Source: Chromatiales bacterium
GTDB lineage: Bacteria > Pseudomonadota > Gammaproteobacteria > JAGRGH01
Length of the DNA stretch: 64,000 nt
Assembly: GCA_020445605.1 (NCBI GenBank)
Contig: JAGRGH010000063.1
Span: forward strand, 62,001 to 126,000
Direction of reading: 5' to 3'
The notes below the pieces were generated by a model. That model was not told the DNA's origin. It saw only the letters and a list, made by a program, of their open reading frames with translations, and did no database searches. Within the stretch, counting starts at the first letter, position 1; the number at the start of each line of letters is the position of its first letter. The translations under genes and the position numbers were made by a program. Shown here piece by piece: positions 29,669 to 38,648 of this stretch.

Positions 29669-31644
29669 GCGCGCGTTGCCACCGCACCATCCGCAGCGCC
29701 CGCACGCGCGCGGCGCACCAGACGATAACGCCGATCACTGACCGCAAGCAGTCCGCCGGCGGCCATCAGCAGCGCACCGAGCCAGATCCAGCGCACGAAC
29801 GGCTTGTAGTACACGCGCAGACTCCACGCCCCGCCACCGAGCGGTTCGCCGAGCGATACGTACAGATCGCGCGTGAAGCCGGCATCGATGCCGGCCTCGG
29901 TCATGGGTCGGGTCTGCACACGATAGACGCGCTTTTCCGGATCCAGCACGGCAACTTGCCTGCCCTTGCCATCGAGCACCCGCACATGCCCGCGCTGTGC
30001 GGTGTAGTTCGGCCCCTCGACGTCGGCGACCGAATCAAAGACAAAGCGATAGCCGGCCACCTCGGTCGTGTCGCCGGGCTGCACGCTGACGTCACGTTCA
30101 ACCCCGTACTGGCTCACCACCGCGACACCAACGATGGTGAACGCAACACCGATGTGCGCCAGCAGCATGCCGTAGAAGCTCGGCGACTGAGCACGCAGCC
30201 CGGCGATGATGCCGGAGCGCAGTCGCACGCGCGCCCAAAGCACATTCGCGCTGGTCGCCACGATCCACACCGCCAGCGCACCGGCGAGCCCGACCGCGAG
30301 TGAACCCGCGCCGATCAGCGGCGTGGAAAGCACGACACCGGCGATCACCGCCGCCGCGAACGCAACCCGAGCGCGTCTGGCGAACTCGCCTACATCACCG
30401 CCGCGCCACCCGACCAGCGGCCCGATGCCCATCAGCACGAACAGCGGCACCATCAACGGCACGAAGGTCGCATTGAAGTACGGAAACCCGACCGAGACCT
30501 TGCCGAGGTTGAAGGCGTCGGCGATCAGCGGAAACAGCGTGCCCAACAGCACCGTCACGGCGGCCACGGCCAGCACCACGTTGTTTGCCAGCAGCAGCGT
30601 TTCGCGCGAGAACGCACTGAAGGCACCACCCACGCTGATGCCGGGCGCCCGCCACGCGTACAGGGTCAGCGACCCGCCGATCACGACGCCGAGAAAACCC
30701 AGAATGAACACGCCGCGCTCGGGATCGGATGCGAATGCATGCACCGAGGTCAGCACGCCGGAGCGCACCAGGAAGGTCCCGAGCAGACTCAGGGAAAACG
30801 CGGAGATCGCCAGCAACACCGTCCAGCGCTTGAACGCACCGCGCTTTTCAGTGACGGCCAGCGAATGCAACAATGCGGTGCCGACGATCCATGGCATGAA
30901 CGAAGCGTTTTCGACCGGATCCCAGAACCACCAGCCACCCCAGCCGAGTTCGTAGTAGGCCCACCACGAACCAAGCGCGATGCCGGTGCCCAGAAACGCC
31001 CAGGCGATGGTCGTCCACGGGCGCGACCAGCGCGCCCAGGTCGCATCGAGTCGGCCACCGATCAGCGCGGCGATCGCGAAGGCGAATGCCACCGAAAATC
31101 CGACGTAGCCCATGTACAGCATGGGCGGATGAATCGCGAGCCCGAAATCCTGCAACAGCGGGTTCAGGTCGCGGCCCTCCTGCGGCATCGGCAACAGCCG
31201 GTCGAACGGGTTCGAGGTCAGCAGCATGAACAGCAGGAAGCCGATCGCGATGAACCCCATGACCGACAGCACGCGTGCGATCAGCGTCAGCGGTAGCTGC
31301 CGGCTGAACACCGCAACCGCGAAGCCCCAGCCGGCCAGAATCAGGCCCCACAGCAATAGCGAGCCCTCGTGCGCCCCCCAGACCGCGGAGATCTTGTAGA
31401 GCGTCGGCAGTTCGGTGTTGCCGTTGTGCGCGACGTAGGCGACGGTGAAGTCGTTGCGCAGGAAGGCATCGACCAGCGTCCCGAAGGAAATGACCATGAA
31501 CGCGAACTGGCCAAACGCGAGCGGCCGCGCCAGCGACATCCACGCGGTGCGTCCCAGCAACGAGCCGGCCATCGGCACCACGGCCTGGACGATCGCGATG
31601 ACCAGCGCCAGGATCAGCGCAAAATGTCCGATCTCCGGCGTCAT
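29665..31644 (-). CDS. ccmF: Haem lyase subunit CcmF
   Basis: A 659-residue polytopic protein that ligates haem to the CxxCH cysteines of apocytochromes. About 15 membrane helices are evident, with the WWD-type motif WGGWWFWDPVENASFMPW near residue 230 and histidine-bearing loops such as SAVWGAHEGSLLLW and DFGLAIHPPMLYMGY. The length is the usual one for the family. It overlaps ccmE and ccmG by 4 bases. Confidence 0.97.
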   Translation of the reverse strand: MTPEIGHFALILALVIAIVQAVVPMAGSLLGRTAWMSLARPLAFGQFAFMVISFGTLVDAFLRNDFTVAYVAHNGNTELPTLYKISAVWGAHEGSLLLWGLILAGWGFAVAVFSRQLPLTLIARVLSVMGFIAIGFLLFMLLTSNPFDRLLPMPQEGRDLNPLLQDFGLAIHPPMLYMGYVGFSVAFAFAIAALIGGRLDATWARWSRPWTTIAWAFLGTGIALGSWWAYYELGWGGWWFWDPVENASFMPWIVGTALLHSLAVTEKRGAFKRWTVLLAISAFSLSLLGTFLVRSGVLTSVHAFASDPERGVFILGFLGVVIGGSLTLYAWRAPGISVGGAFSAFSRETLLLANNVVLAVAAVTVLLGTLFPLIADAFNLGKVSVGFPYFNATFVPLMVPLFVLMGIGPLVGWRGGDVGEFARRARVAFAAAVIAGVVLSTPLIGAGSLAVGLAGALAVWIVATSANVLWARVRLRSGIIAGLRAQSPSFYGMLLAHIGVAFTIVGVAVVSQYGVERDVSVQPGDTTEVAGYRFVFDSVADVEGPNYTAQRGHVRVLDGKGRQVAVLDPEKRVYRVQTRPMTEAGIDAGFTRDLYVSLGEPLGGGAWSLRVYYKPFVRWIWLGALLMAAGGLLAVSDRRYRLVRRARAGAADGAVATRA

Positions 31645-32108
31645 TGCACGGTCGTCTGTTTCAGGCCCTGCAGGCGCGGATCGCTGCCGGCGGCCTTGAG
31701 CGCATCGGCCACCTCGGGCGGCATGTAGTTCTCGTCATGCTTGGCGAGCACTTCGTCGGCGACGAACACGCCGCCGCCATCCAGACGGCCGTCCGCGACG
31801 ATGCCCTGCCCCTCGCGGAACAGGTCCGGCAGCAGGCCCTCGTATTCGACCGGCACGCTGCGCGCGTTGTCGGTGATCTGAAAACGCACGCGCAGCGACT
31901 GCGGCGCGCGTTCGACCGACCCGGGCACGACCAGTCCACCGACGCGGAATTTGCGCGTCGTCGGCGCCTTGCCGTCGGCGATCTCGCTCGGCGAGTGGAA
32001 CAGCATCAGGTTGTCCTGAAATGCCGTCAGGATCAGCGCCCCCGCGGCAGCGACCCCGAGCAGGATCAGGCCAACCGCCATAAATCGGCGTTTCTGTTTC
32101 GGTGTCAT
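31641..32108 (-). CDS. ccmE: Haem chaperone CcmE
   Basis: A 155-residue periplasmic haem chaperone anchored by one N-terminal helix (FMAVGLILLGVAAAGALIL). The covalent haem site is His124 with Tyr128 in LAKHDENYMPPEV, and the core beta-barrel carries FRVGGLVVPGSVER. It receives haem from CcmABCD and passes it to CcmF/CcmH. It overlaps ccmD and ccmF by 4 bases each. Confidence 0.97.
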   Translation of the reverse strand: MTPKQKRRFMAVGLILLGVAAAGALILTAFQDNLMLFHSPSEIADGKAPTTRKFRVGGLVVPGSVERAPQSLRVRFQITDNARSVPVEYEGLLPDLFREGQGIVADGRLDGGGVFVADEVLAKHDENYMPPEVADALKAAGSDPRLQGLKQTTVQ

Positions 32109-32275
32109 TGACGTCTCTCGGCGCGACGCTGACGCCGCGCAAGTTCAGCGAGCAACTGGCGACGCGCTCGCATCGGCGCGATCCAGTTCCAGATCAGTAC
32201 GGCCACGGTGAGACCGATGGACGGCCACACGTAGACGGCGTACCCGCCCATCGAAAACCATTCGGACAAGCTCAT
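32105..32275 (-). CDS. ccmD: CcmD, small haem-export protein
   Basis: A 56-residue protein, MSLSEWFSMGGYAVYVWPSI then one membrane helix, then a basic tail (RARRQLLAELARRQRRAERR). The GGYAVYVWPS motif is characteristic of CcmD, which is needed to release holo-CcmE from CcmABC. The ATG at 32275 overlaps the ccmC stop by 4 bases; a long upstream in-frame extension lies in ccmC and is not part of the gene. Confidence 0.93.
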   Translation of the reverse strand: MSLSEWFSMGGYAVYVWPSIGLTVAVLIWNWIAPMRARRQLLAELARRQRRAERRQ

Positions 32276-33009
32276 GATGCCGCCAGTTCCTGAACCCAGG
32301 CGCTGTTTCGCTCCTGATCGAGCACCAGCACGCGGGCGCGCATGAGCATGGTCGCACCGTAGTAGAAGGTGCAGCCGATCGCCATCGACAGCAGGGGGAT
32401 CAGCATGGAGATGTGAATCGACGGCTTGTCGAATTTCGTCACGGTCGGCCCCTGGTGCAGGGTGTTCCACCATTCGACCGAGTAGTGAATGATCGGAATG
32501 TTGATGATGCCGACGATCGCGAGCAGCGCGGCGGCCTTCGCGGCGGACCGCTTGTCCTCGATCGAACTGTAGATGCCGATCACGCCCAGATACAGGAACA
32601 GCAGGATCAGCTCCGAGGTCAGCCGCGCGTCCCAGACCCAGTAGGTGCCCCACATCGGCTTGCCCCAGAGCGAGCCGGTCACCAGCGCGAGAAACGTGAA
32701 CGAGGCGCCGATCGGCGCACTCGCCATCATGACCACGTGTGCAAGCTTGATGCGCCAGATCAGACCGATCGCGCCGACCACCGCCATGGTCGTGTAGATG
32801 AACAGCGACATCCACGCCGCCGGCACATGCACGAAGATGATGCGGTAGCCCTGACCCTGTTCGTAATCGGCCGGGGCGACGACCAGCCCCTGCCACAGCC
32901 CGAACACGATCAGGATGCCCGCAATCGCCCCCAGCCACGGAATGAAACGCCCCGCGATGCGATAGAAATACCGCGGCGACGCCATTTGATGAAAGAATCC
33001 ACCGGCCAT
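32272..33009 (-). CDS. ccmC: Haem exporter protein CcmC
   Basis: A 245-residue protein with six helices that delivers haem to CcmE. The tryptophan-rich WWD motif is MWGTYWVWDARLTSELILLF, near residue 125, and the flanking histidines are in IIFVHVPAAWMSL and HYSVEWWNTLHQG. It starts immediately after the ccmB stop codon and overlaps ccmD by 4 bases. Confidence 0.97.
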   Translation of the reverse strand: MAGGFFHQMASPRYFYRIAGRFIPWLGAIAGILIVFGLWQGLVVAPADYEQGQGYRIIFVHVPAAWMSLFIYTTMAVVGAIGLIWRIKLAHVVMMASAPIGASFTFLALVTGSLWGKPMWGTYWVWDARLTSELILLFLYLGVIGIYSSIEDKRSAAKAAALLAIVGIINIPIIHYSVEWWNTLHQGPTVTKFDKPSIHISMLIPLLSMAIGCTFYYGATMLMRARVLVLDQERNSAWVQELAAS

Positions 33010-33687
33010 TCAGTTCACGCTAATCCGAAGAGCGGCGGCAATGCCGAACGGCGCCAGCGTCAGCGCCAGAATCAGCAAGCCACCCAAAAACCACAACGAC
33101 GCATCATATGCGAAGCCCCCGGCGGCCGCAGCGACCACCCCCGCGCCGAAGATCAGTACCGGCACGTACAGCGGCAGCACGAGCAGCGACAGGATCACCC
33201 CGCCGCGACGCAACGCAACCGTCAGCGCCGCGCCGATGCCACCGATCAGGCTCAGCACGGGCGTACCCAGCGCGAGCGAGAGCACCAGCGCGCCGATCGC
33301 CTCGCCGGGCAAGCCGAGCAATACCGCGAACAGCGGCGCGAGCACGATCATCGGCGCACCGGCGATCAGCCAGTGCGACAGCGCCTTGGCCAGCACCAGC
33401 ACCGGCAACGGGTGCGGGCTCATGAGCATCAGGTCCAGCGCGCCGTCGTCGAAATCCGCGCGAAACATCGCGTCCAGTGACAGCAGCGTCGCCAGCAGCG
33501 CCGTGACCCAGACCAGTCCCGGCGCCAGTGCCGCCAGCAGTTTCGAATCCGGCCCGACGCCGAGCGGAAACAGCGTCAGCACGATCACAAAGAACAGCAG
33601 CGGATTGGCGATCTCACGACGCACGCGCAGCGCGAGCATCAAATCGCGGCGGATGACCGCCAGCCCCGCGCCGATCGCCCCGCTCAT
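33010..33687 (-). CDS. ccmB: Haem exporter permease CcmB
   Basis: A 225-residue membrane component of the CcmAB transporter with about six helices. Recognisable segments are RREIANPLLFFVIVLTLFPL, GVGPDSKLLAALAPGLVWVT and LMSPHPLPVLVLAKAL. It overlaps ccmA by 4 bases and abuts ccmC. Confidence 0.96.
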   Translation of the reverse strand: MSGAIGAGLAVIRRDLMLALRVRREIANPLLFFVIVLTLFPLGVGPDSKLLAALAPGLVWVTALLATLLSLDAMFRADFDDGALDLMLMSPHPLPVLVLAKALSHWLIAGAPMIVLAPLFAVLLGLPGEAIGALVLSLALGTPVLSLIGGIGAALTVALRRGGVILSLLVLPLYVPVLIFGAGVVAAAAGGFAYDASLWFLGGLLILALTLAPFGIAAALRISVN

Positions 33688-34322
33688 GCGGCCGACAGGT
33701 CCAGCGTGACGACCCGGCCGGGATCCAGCCGCACCGGCCGGTGCGTGCTGAGCACCGCCAGCCCACCGTTTTCGAGATGCTGATCCAACATGCCTTCGAA
33801 CAGTTCCATGCCATGACGGTCCAGCGCCGTGAACGGCTCATCGAGCACCCACAGCGGCGCCGGGCAGACCAGCAGACGCGCAAGCGCCACACGCCGCGTC
33901 TGACCGGCCGACAGGAACGCCGTCGGCACGTCCTCGAAGCCGTTGAGCTCGACCTCGCGCAACGCCTCGCGCACCGACATCGCGGCCTGCGTGCCGTGCA
34001 GCATGAGCGCAAACCCGAGGTTCTCCTCGGGCGTGAGTTCGCGCTTGACCCCGGCGAGATGGCCTACATAGGCCAGATTGCGCGCGAACGGCTCGTCGAG
34101 TGTCTCGATCCCCCGGCCACACCAGTGGACTTCGCCCGCATCCGGCCGGCGCGCGCCGGTCAGGATGCGCAGCAGAGTCGTCTTGCCCGCGCCGTTGCGG
34201 CCCTCCACCTGCAACACCTCGCCGGGCCGCACACCGAGATCGAGCGCGTCAAACAGCACGCGATCATCGCGGGTGCAGCCGAGGCCGGATGCGGTCAGTG
34301 ACGGGGCTGCGCTGGAGGTCAT
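33684..34322 (-). CDS. ccmA: Haem exporter ATP-binding protein CcmA
   Basis: A 212-residue ABC ATPase, first gene of ccmABCDEFGHI. Walker A is GRNGAGKTTLLRIL, the signature is LSAGQTRRVALARLLV, and Walker B is APLWVLDEPFTALD. Its ATP hydrolysis drives release of haem-loaded CcmE. The start at 34322 lies just past the strong terminator of the fccAB side, so the ccm operon probably has its own promoter between 34322 and 34440 or is fed by read-through. Confidence 0.97.
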   Translation of the reverse strand: MTSSAAPSLTASGLGCTRDDRVLFDALDLGVRPGEVLQVEGRNGAGKTTLLRILTGARRPDAGEVHWCGRGIETLDEPFARNLAYVGHLAGVKRELTPEENLGFALMLHGTQAAMSVREALREVELNGFEDVPTAFLSAGQTRRVALARLLVCPAPLWVLDEPFTALDRHGMELFEGMLDQHLENGGLAVLSTHRPVRLDPGRVVTLDLSAA

Positions 34323-34339
34323 TGCGATGGGTTTCGGGC

Positions 34340-34377
34340 AAAAAAAATCCCGCGCGCCGGGCGCGGCGCGCGGGATT
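34340..34377 (-). terminator. Strong rho-independent terminator after fccB
   Basis: On the minus strand a perfect 13-bp stem (AATCCCGCGCGCC and GGCGCGCGGGATT) with a 6-base loop is followed by a run of eight T. It sits 64 bases past the fccB stop and 18 bases before ccmA. Confidence 0.9.
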
Positions 34378-34440
34378 ATAGCCTGAGGGCTGGAGTGTGC
34401 CGCCTTGATCTTGGTCTAGACGGCGCCGGGCTGCCTTGGA

Positions 34441-35694
34441 TTAGCCCCAGATCTCTTTAGTGATGTTCGACCACCAGCTTTCCGCATACACGGCCTCGAG
34501 CTGCCGGCTGGTGTCCTTTCCGGACAGTCCGCCAGCACCCTTGACAGAGGCCACCTTGCCGCCTTCGAGGTTGTAAACCGCGGCAACTGAAATGCCATAG
34601 GTCGGGGCCACGAGGCTGTAGCAGGTGTTGACCCAGCTCGGGTCGCCGGGCTCGCGACCGTTCAGCAGATCGGCCACCGCCGCGGCGCAGACCTTCGCCT
34701 CGGAGTTCGCGGCATAGCCGGACTTCGGCAGCGGAGACTGATGCGCGGCGTCACCGATGACGTGCACGTTCGCCTGCTGGGTCGACTCCCAGGTCTTGTG
34801 ATCGACCGGGCACCAGCCCTTGTCGTCGACCAAGCCCGCTTCCTTCGCGATCCAGCCGGCCTTCTGCGGCGGGATGTAGTTCAGGACGTCGGCCTTGATG
34901 TCGTCGAACTCGGTCTTGACGACGCGGTTCTTGAAGTCGATTCCTTCGATCGTCTGCTGGTGCATGTAGTTGATCATGCCGTCGTAGTTGGCCTTCCAGC
35001 CTTCCACGAACAGGCCTTGCTTCGAGAACTTCGGCTTGACGTCGACCGCGATGATCTTCGACTTCGGCTTATGCTGCTTGAAATAGTGCGCGACCATGCT
35101 GATGCGCTCGGCCGGCCCCGGCGGACAGCGGAACGGGTTCGGCGGCGGGACGATCACGAACGTGCCGCCATCGGGCATGGCCTCTAGCTGCTTGCGCAGC
35201 GCGTCGGTCTGCGGACCGGCCTTCCAGGCATGCGGGTTGTGGTTTTCGTCATAGCCTTCCATCGGGTCGAAGTCGACACCCGGCGAGACGATCAGACGGT
35301 CATACGGCAGCGAACCGCCGCCTTTCAGCGAGACCTTGCGCGAGCCGGTGCTGACACCGGTGACCCAGTCGTGCACGACCTTGACGCCGGCGGCCTTCAG
35401 GCCGTCGTAGGTCATGGTGATGTCCGACATCTTGCGCAGGCCGCCGAGCACCCAGTTGGAGCCCGGGCAGGTCGCGTAGGTCGTGTTGACCTCGACCAGC
35501 GTGACGTCGATCGACGGATCGAAATGCTTCAGATAACGCGCAGCCGTGGCACCGCCGAAGCCGCCGCCGATGACGACGACCTTCTTGGGACCACTCGAGC
35601 CGCCACCCACCTGGCAGCCGGCCAATGCAAGGCCCGATGCCGCACCCGCGGCGCCGCTGACCTTGAGGAAATTACGACGTGAGAACTTTGCCAT
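34441..35694 (-). CDS. fccB: Flavocytochrome c sulfide dehydrogenase, FAD subunit
   Basis: A 417-residue periplasmic flavoprotein that oxidises sulfide and passes electrons to the haem subunit. The Tat signal SRRNFLKVSG at 5-14 is followed by a lipobox-like LALAGC (Cys27). The FAD-binding motif is VVVIGGGFGGATAARYL, and Cys76 in TYATCPGSNWV corresponds to the covalent FAD cysteine of Allochromatium FccB. Further cysteines in FRCPPGPAER and NTCYSLV fit the redox disulfide. It follows fccA after 20 bases. Confidence 0.94.
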   Translation of the reverse strand: MAKFSRRNFLKVSGAAGAASGLALAGCQVGGGSSGPKKVVVIGGGFGGATAARYLKHFDPSIDVTLVEVNTTYATCPGSNWVLGGLRKMSDITMTYDGLKAAGVKVVHDWVTGVSTGSRKVSLKGGGSLPYDRLIVSPGVDFDPMEGYDENHNPHAWKAGPQTDALRKQLEAMPDGGTFVIVPPPNPFRCPPGPAERISMVAHYFKQHKPKSKIIAVDVKPKFSKQGLFVEGWKANYDGMINYMHQQTIEGIDFKNRVVKTEFDDIKADVLNYIPPQKAGWIAKEAGLVDDKGWCPVDHKTWESTQQANVHVIGDAAHQSPLPKSGYAANSEAKVCAAAVADLLNGREPGDPSWVNTCYSLVAPTYGISVAAVYNLEGGKVASVKGAGGLSGKDTSRQLEAVYAESWWSNITKEIWG

Positions 35695-35714
35695 GATGAT
35701 TCCTCCGGCCGGCG

Positions 35715-36008
35715 TCAGAGCTTGGAAATGTAGTCGGACATCGCGGCGATGTCCGCGTCGGAATAGCCCTTCGCGATGCGATCCATGATCGTCGCGGGAC
35801 GCTTGCCCGACTTGAAATCGTTCATCGCGCCAGACACCACCGCAGCCGGCAGGCCCTTGAGCGAAGGCGCAGCGCCCGAGCTCTGGCCATTCGGTCCATG
35901 GCAACCCCAACAGGTGACCGCCAGGGTGCGCCCGGACGGGCCCGCCATCGAGGCCGAGGACGCGGACAGCAGGGCCATTGCCGCCGCAACCATAATCGTT
36001 CTTTTCAT
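35715..36008 (-). CDS. fccA: Flavocytochrome c cytochrome subunit (monohaem)
   Basis: A 97-residue secreted cytochrome with signal peptide (to about 22) and one haem site CWGCH at 33-37. A methionine in KRPATIMDRIAKGYSDAD could be the sixth ligand. FccA of Allochromatium is a larger dihaem protein; this short monohaem type resembles that of green sulfur bacteria and some Ectothiorhodospiraceae. It is directly upstream of fccB, so the pair is clear. Haem would be attached by the neighbouring Ccm system. Confidence 0.9.
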   Translation of the reverse strand: MKRTIMVAAAMALLSASSASMAGPSGRTLAVTCWGCHGPNGQSSGAAPSLKGLPAAVVSGAMNDFKSGKRPATIMDRIAKGYSDADIAAMSDYISKL

Positions 36009-36157
36009 TCGCTTGCTCCTCCAGAAGGTGCAGTGTTTACGGTTTCATAGCAAACCGGGCGTCCTTACTACCATGCCGTGCGCAACATTTCAAACCGCAA
36101 CTGCAACATCGTGTGGCATGTTTCGATCTGGAACGCCGAGTTTGCCGGCCGCCCGGG

Positions 36158-36943
36158 TCACAACATTGCAGGCATCCTCAAAACGGCCGGGTCGAAATGC
36201 GCGACCGCCGCGAGCCCGTCGTGGTCGTGAATGATCAGCCAGTGGTCGCGAATCTCCATCAGCCCACTCTCGCGCATCTCGCGCAGGGTGCGGTTGACGT
36301 GCACGGTCGTGAGCCCGACGGCGTCGGCAATCTGCTCCTGCGACAGCGGCAGCGCGATCGAGTCGGATTTCACGCCCATCGGCACCAAATCGTGCACGAT
36401 GCGCACACGGTGGAACAGCTCCAGCATCAGAAACGCGATTCGCTCGCGGGCACTTTTCTGGCCGGTCCCGATCAGGTGCTGATGACACAGAAACTGGTCG
36501 CGGGCGCTCAGCGTCGCCATCCGGCTGGCCAGGTCGACGCGTTCGCGCAGCAGACTGGCGAGGCGATCACGCTGAAACGCGCAGACCGTCACATCGGTCA
36601 GCGCGGTGGCCGTGGCGATGTGCGGGCCGCTCATGTCGGCTTGGAAGCCGAGAAAGTCGCCGGGCAGCACGAAGCGCAGGATCTGTCGCTTGCCGCTTGC
36701 CAGCGAAACCGACAGCATCACCCAGCCCGAGAACAACGTGAAGGCCAACGGACCGCGACCGCCCTCTTCGAACAGCGTCTCGCGCGCCGCGATCTGGTAT
36801 TGGCCCTCGCGATAGCGGCTGGTCCAGTCGAGGTCACGCTCGGCCACGCCCTGAAACAGCGCCAGCGCCCGCACCGGGCAGCCGGTACAGGCCGTCGGAT
36901 TTTCGCGTTTGCGTCCGGATGGCGCCTTCGTCGACGCTTTCAT
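36158..36943 (-). CDS. Crp/Fnr family regulator upstream of fccAB
   Basis: A 261-residue regulator with an N-terminal cysteine pair C19/C22 (TACTGCPVRAL), a cyclic-nucleotide-like barrel (SGWVMLSVSLASGKRQILRF), C121 in DVTVCAFQ and a C-terminal helix-turn-helix (SQEQIADAVGLTTVHVNRTL). FNR binds a [4Fe-4S] cluster with C20, C23, C29 and C122. Here the counterparts of 20, 23 and 122 are present but the one at 29 is missing, though C153 could replace it. It may still sense oxygen or redox state. The same strand and 149-bp gap to fccA suggest it controls sulfide oxidation (inference). Confidence 0.82.
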   Translation of the reverse strand: MKASTKAPSGRKRENPTACTGCPVRALALFQGVAERDLDWTSRYREGQYQIAARETLFEEGGRGPLAFTLFSGWVMLSVSLASGKRQILRFVLPGDFLGFQADMSGPHIATATALTDVTVCAFQRDRLASLLRERVDLASRMATLSARDQFLCHQHLIGTGQKSARERIAFLMLELFHRVRIVHDLVPMGVKSDSIALPLSQEQIADAVGLTTVHVNRTLREMRESGLMEIRDHWLIIHDHDGLAAVAHFDPAVLRMPAML

Positions 36944-37004
36944 TCTTTTACACCCAATCGTCCAGAGGTGGGCCTGAGCACCGCGGTCGCCTGCATCGCC
37001 CCGT

Positions 37005-38648
37005 TCAGGTTTGGCCGCGCGCCGCCGCTATGCGGCTTGCGAGACCACTGCGTCGCTCAAAGCGCCGCGCAACGGCCGCTGCGAGTCGCTCGCGCGAGCC
37101 GACGATCCGCACCCGCGAGCGCGCCCGTGTCACGGCAGTGTAGACGAGTTCACGCGTTGCCAGCAGAACTTCGCTGCCCGGCAGTATCAGCGTCACACCG
37201 TCGAATTCCGCGCCCTGCGACCGGTGTACCGTCAGCACGTAGCCCGGCTCGTGGGCCGGGATGCGTTCGGCGGCAAACCAGCGCTCACCGTCGAACCAGA
37301 CCTTGGGCGGCCCCGATTCCGGCCCGGCATGCCAGCGAATGCCCAGGTCACCATTGAACAGACCCTGCGCCGGATCGTTCGCGCGCACCAGCAGCGGCTC
37401 GCCGTGGCCGCCGCGGGTAGCCGTCAGCCGGGCGACCTCGGCGCCGATGCGGGTCACGCCCCAGGGGCCCTCGCGCACGACCGCGATCAGGCGCTCGCGG
37501 TCCAGCAGGCGCGCGACCTCGCCGGGTGACCCGCGGCCGATCGCTTGCGCAAGTTCCTGCGCGTAGGTCCCGAGCAGCGCGCCAGTCTGTTCAGCGGGGA
37601 CCAGTGTCAGCGCTGGATTGCCGGACCCGAGCGAGGCCAGTGCGGCATCGGCAGCTCCGGCGCGCACGGCATCGGCCAGCGCCGAAATGGGCGATTCCGC
37701 TCCGAAGCGGAACCGGTGCGTAAGCTCGATCATGGCACCATACAGCGGCCCGCCGCGACCCGCCGCGGCGCAGATCTCCGCCAGCACCGCGCCGGCCTCG
37801 ACGGACGCCAGCTGATCGCGGTCGCCGAGCAGGATCAGACGTGCGTCGTCGGCCAGCGCTTCCGCGAGCCGGCGCGCCAGTGCCAGATCGAGCATCGACG
37901 CCTCGTCGACCACCACCACGTCCAGCGGCAGCGGTCGGCACGGGTCGAACGACGCCCGACCGTCGCGACGCATCCCCAGCAGTCGGTGCAGCGTCTGCGC
38001 CCCCGCCGGCCGCGCCCGGGCCGCGCGTGGGGCTCGGGCGGCGTCGGGCCACGCTGTATTGAGGCTCTCGTCCAGGCGCGCGGCGGCACGGCCGGTAGGC
38101 GCCGCAAGGCCGATCCGCGGTGGCAAATCACCGGGCCAGCATTCGGCGAGCACCGCCAGGGCGTTGGCCACCGTCCAGGTCTTGCCCGTGCCGGGTCCAC
38201 CACTGACGACCACCAGACCGCGCGAGGCCAGGGCCATCGCGACCTCGCGCTGGCGATCGCGCGCATCCCCAGCGAGCGGCCCGAACAGGCGCCCGACCGC
38301 GGTGCCGATCGCATCGGCGTTCGCGACCGGCGCGGCACGATCGAGCACGGCCAGCCGTCGCGCCAGCGCGGCTTCGTGGTCCCAGTACCGAAACAGGTAC
38401 AGCCGGCCGGCGGCGTCGAGCACGAACGGTGCCGCGCACTCGCCGGCGTGGCCGACCAGACCGGTCGCGAACAGTCGCTCGGCGTCGAGACCGGCGGCAT
38501 CGGCCTCCAGGCAGACATGCCCGGCCTGCAGGGCCTCGATCGCGAGGCCCGCCATGCGCGCGGCGAGTTCGGGTTCGCCCGTACTCTGGCGCGCGGCCCA
38601 ATCGGCGAAGTGGCGCCCAAGTCCCGTGAACGGCGCCCCCCGGCTCAT
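37005..38648 (-). CDS. recD: Exodeoxyribonuclease V alpha subunit RecD
   Basis: A 547-residue 5'-3' helicase subunit of RecBCD. Walker A is VVSGGPGTGKTWTVANALAV, Walker B is DVVVVDEASMLDLALARRL, motif III is LILLGDRDQLASVEAG and motif VI is VLTVHRSQGAEFDGVTLIL. The ATG at 38648 overlaps the recB stop by 4 bases. E. coli RecD has 608 residues, so this is somewhat compact. Order recC-recB-recD on one strand suggests a single operon. Confidence 0.95.
   Translation of the reverse strand: MSRGAPFTGLGRHFADWAARQSTGEPELAARMAGLAIEALQAGHVCLEADAAGLDAERLFATGLVGHAGECAAPFVLDAAGRLYLFRYWDHEAALARRLAVLDRAAPVANADAIGTAVGRLFGPLAGDARDRQREVAMALASRGLVVVSGGPGTGKTWTVANALAVLAECWPGDLPPRIGLAAPTGRAAARLDESLNTAWPDAARAPRAARARPAGAQTLHRLLGMRRDGRASFDPCRPLPLDVVVVDEASMLDLALARRLAEALADDARLILLGDRDQLASVEAGAVLAEICAAAGRGGPLYGAMIELTHRFRFGAESPISALADAVRAGAADAALASLGSGNPALTLVPAEQTGALLGTYAQELAQAIGRGSPGEVARLLDRERLIAVVREGPWGVTRIGAEVARLTATRGGHGEPLLVRANDPAQGLFNGDLGIRWHAGPESGPPKVWFDGERWFAAERIPAHEPGYVLTVHRSQGAEFDGVTLILPGSEVLLATRELVYTAVTRARSRVRIVGSRERLAAAVARRFERRSGLASRIAAARGQT

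Noticed and set aside
32105-32938. 277-codon reading of ccmD through ccmC
   Set aside because: Upstream part overlaps ccmC in another frame; only the final 56 codons match CcmD.
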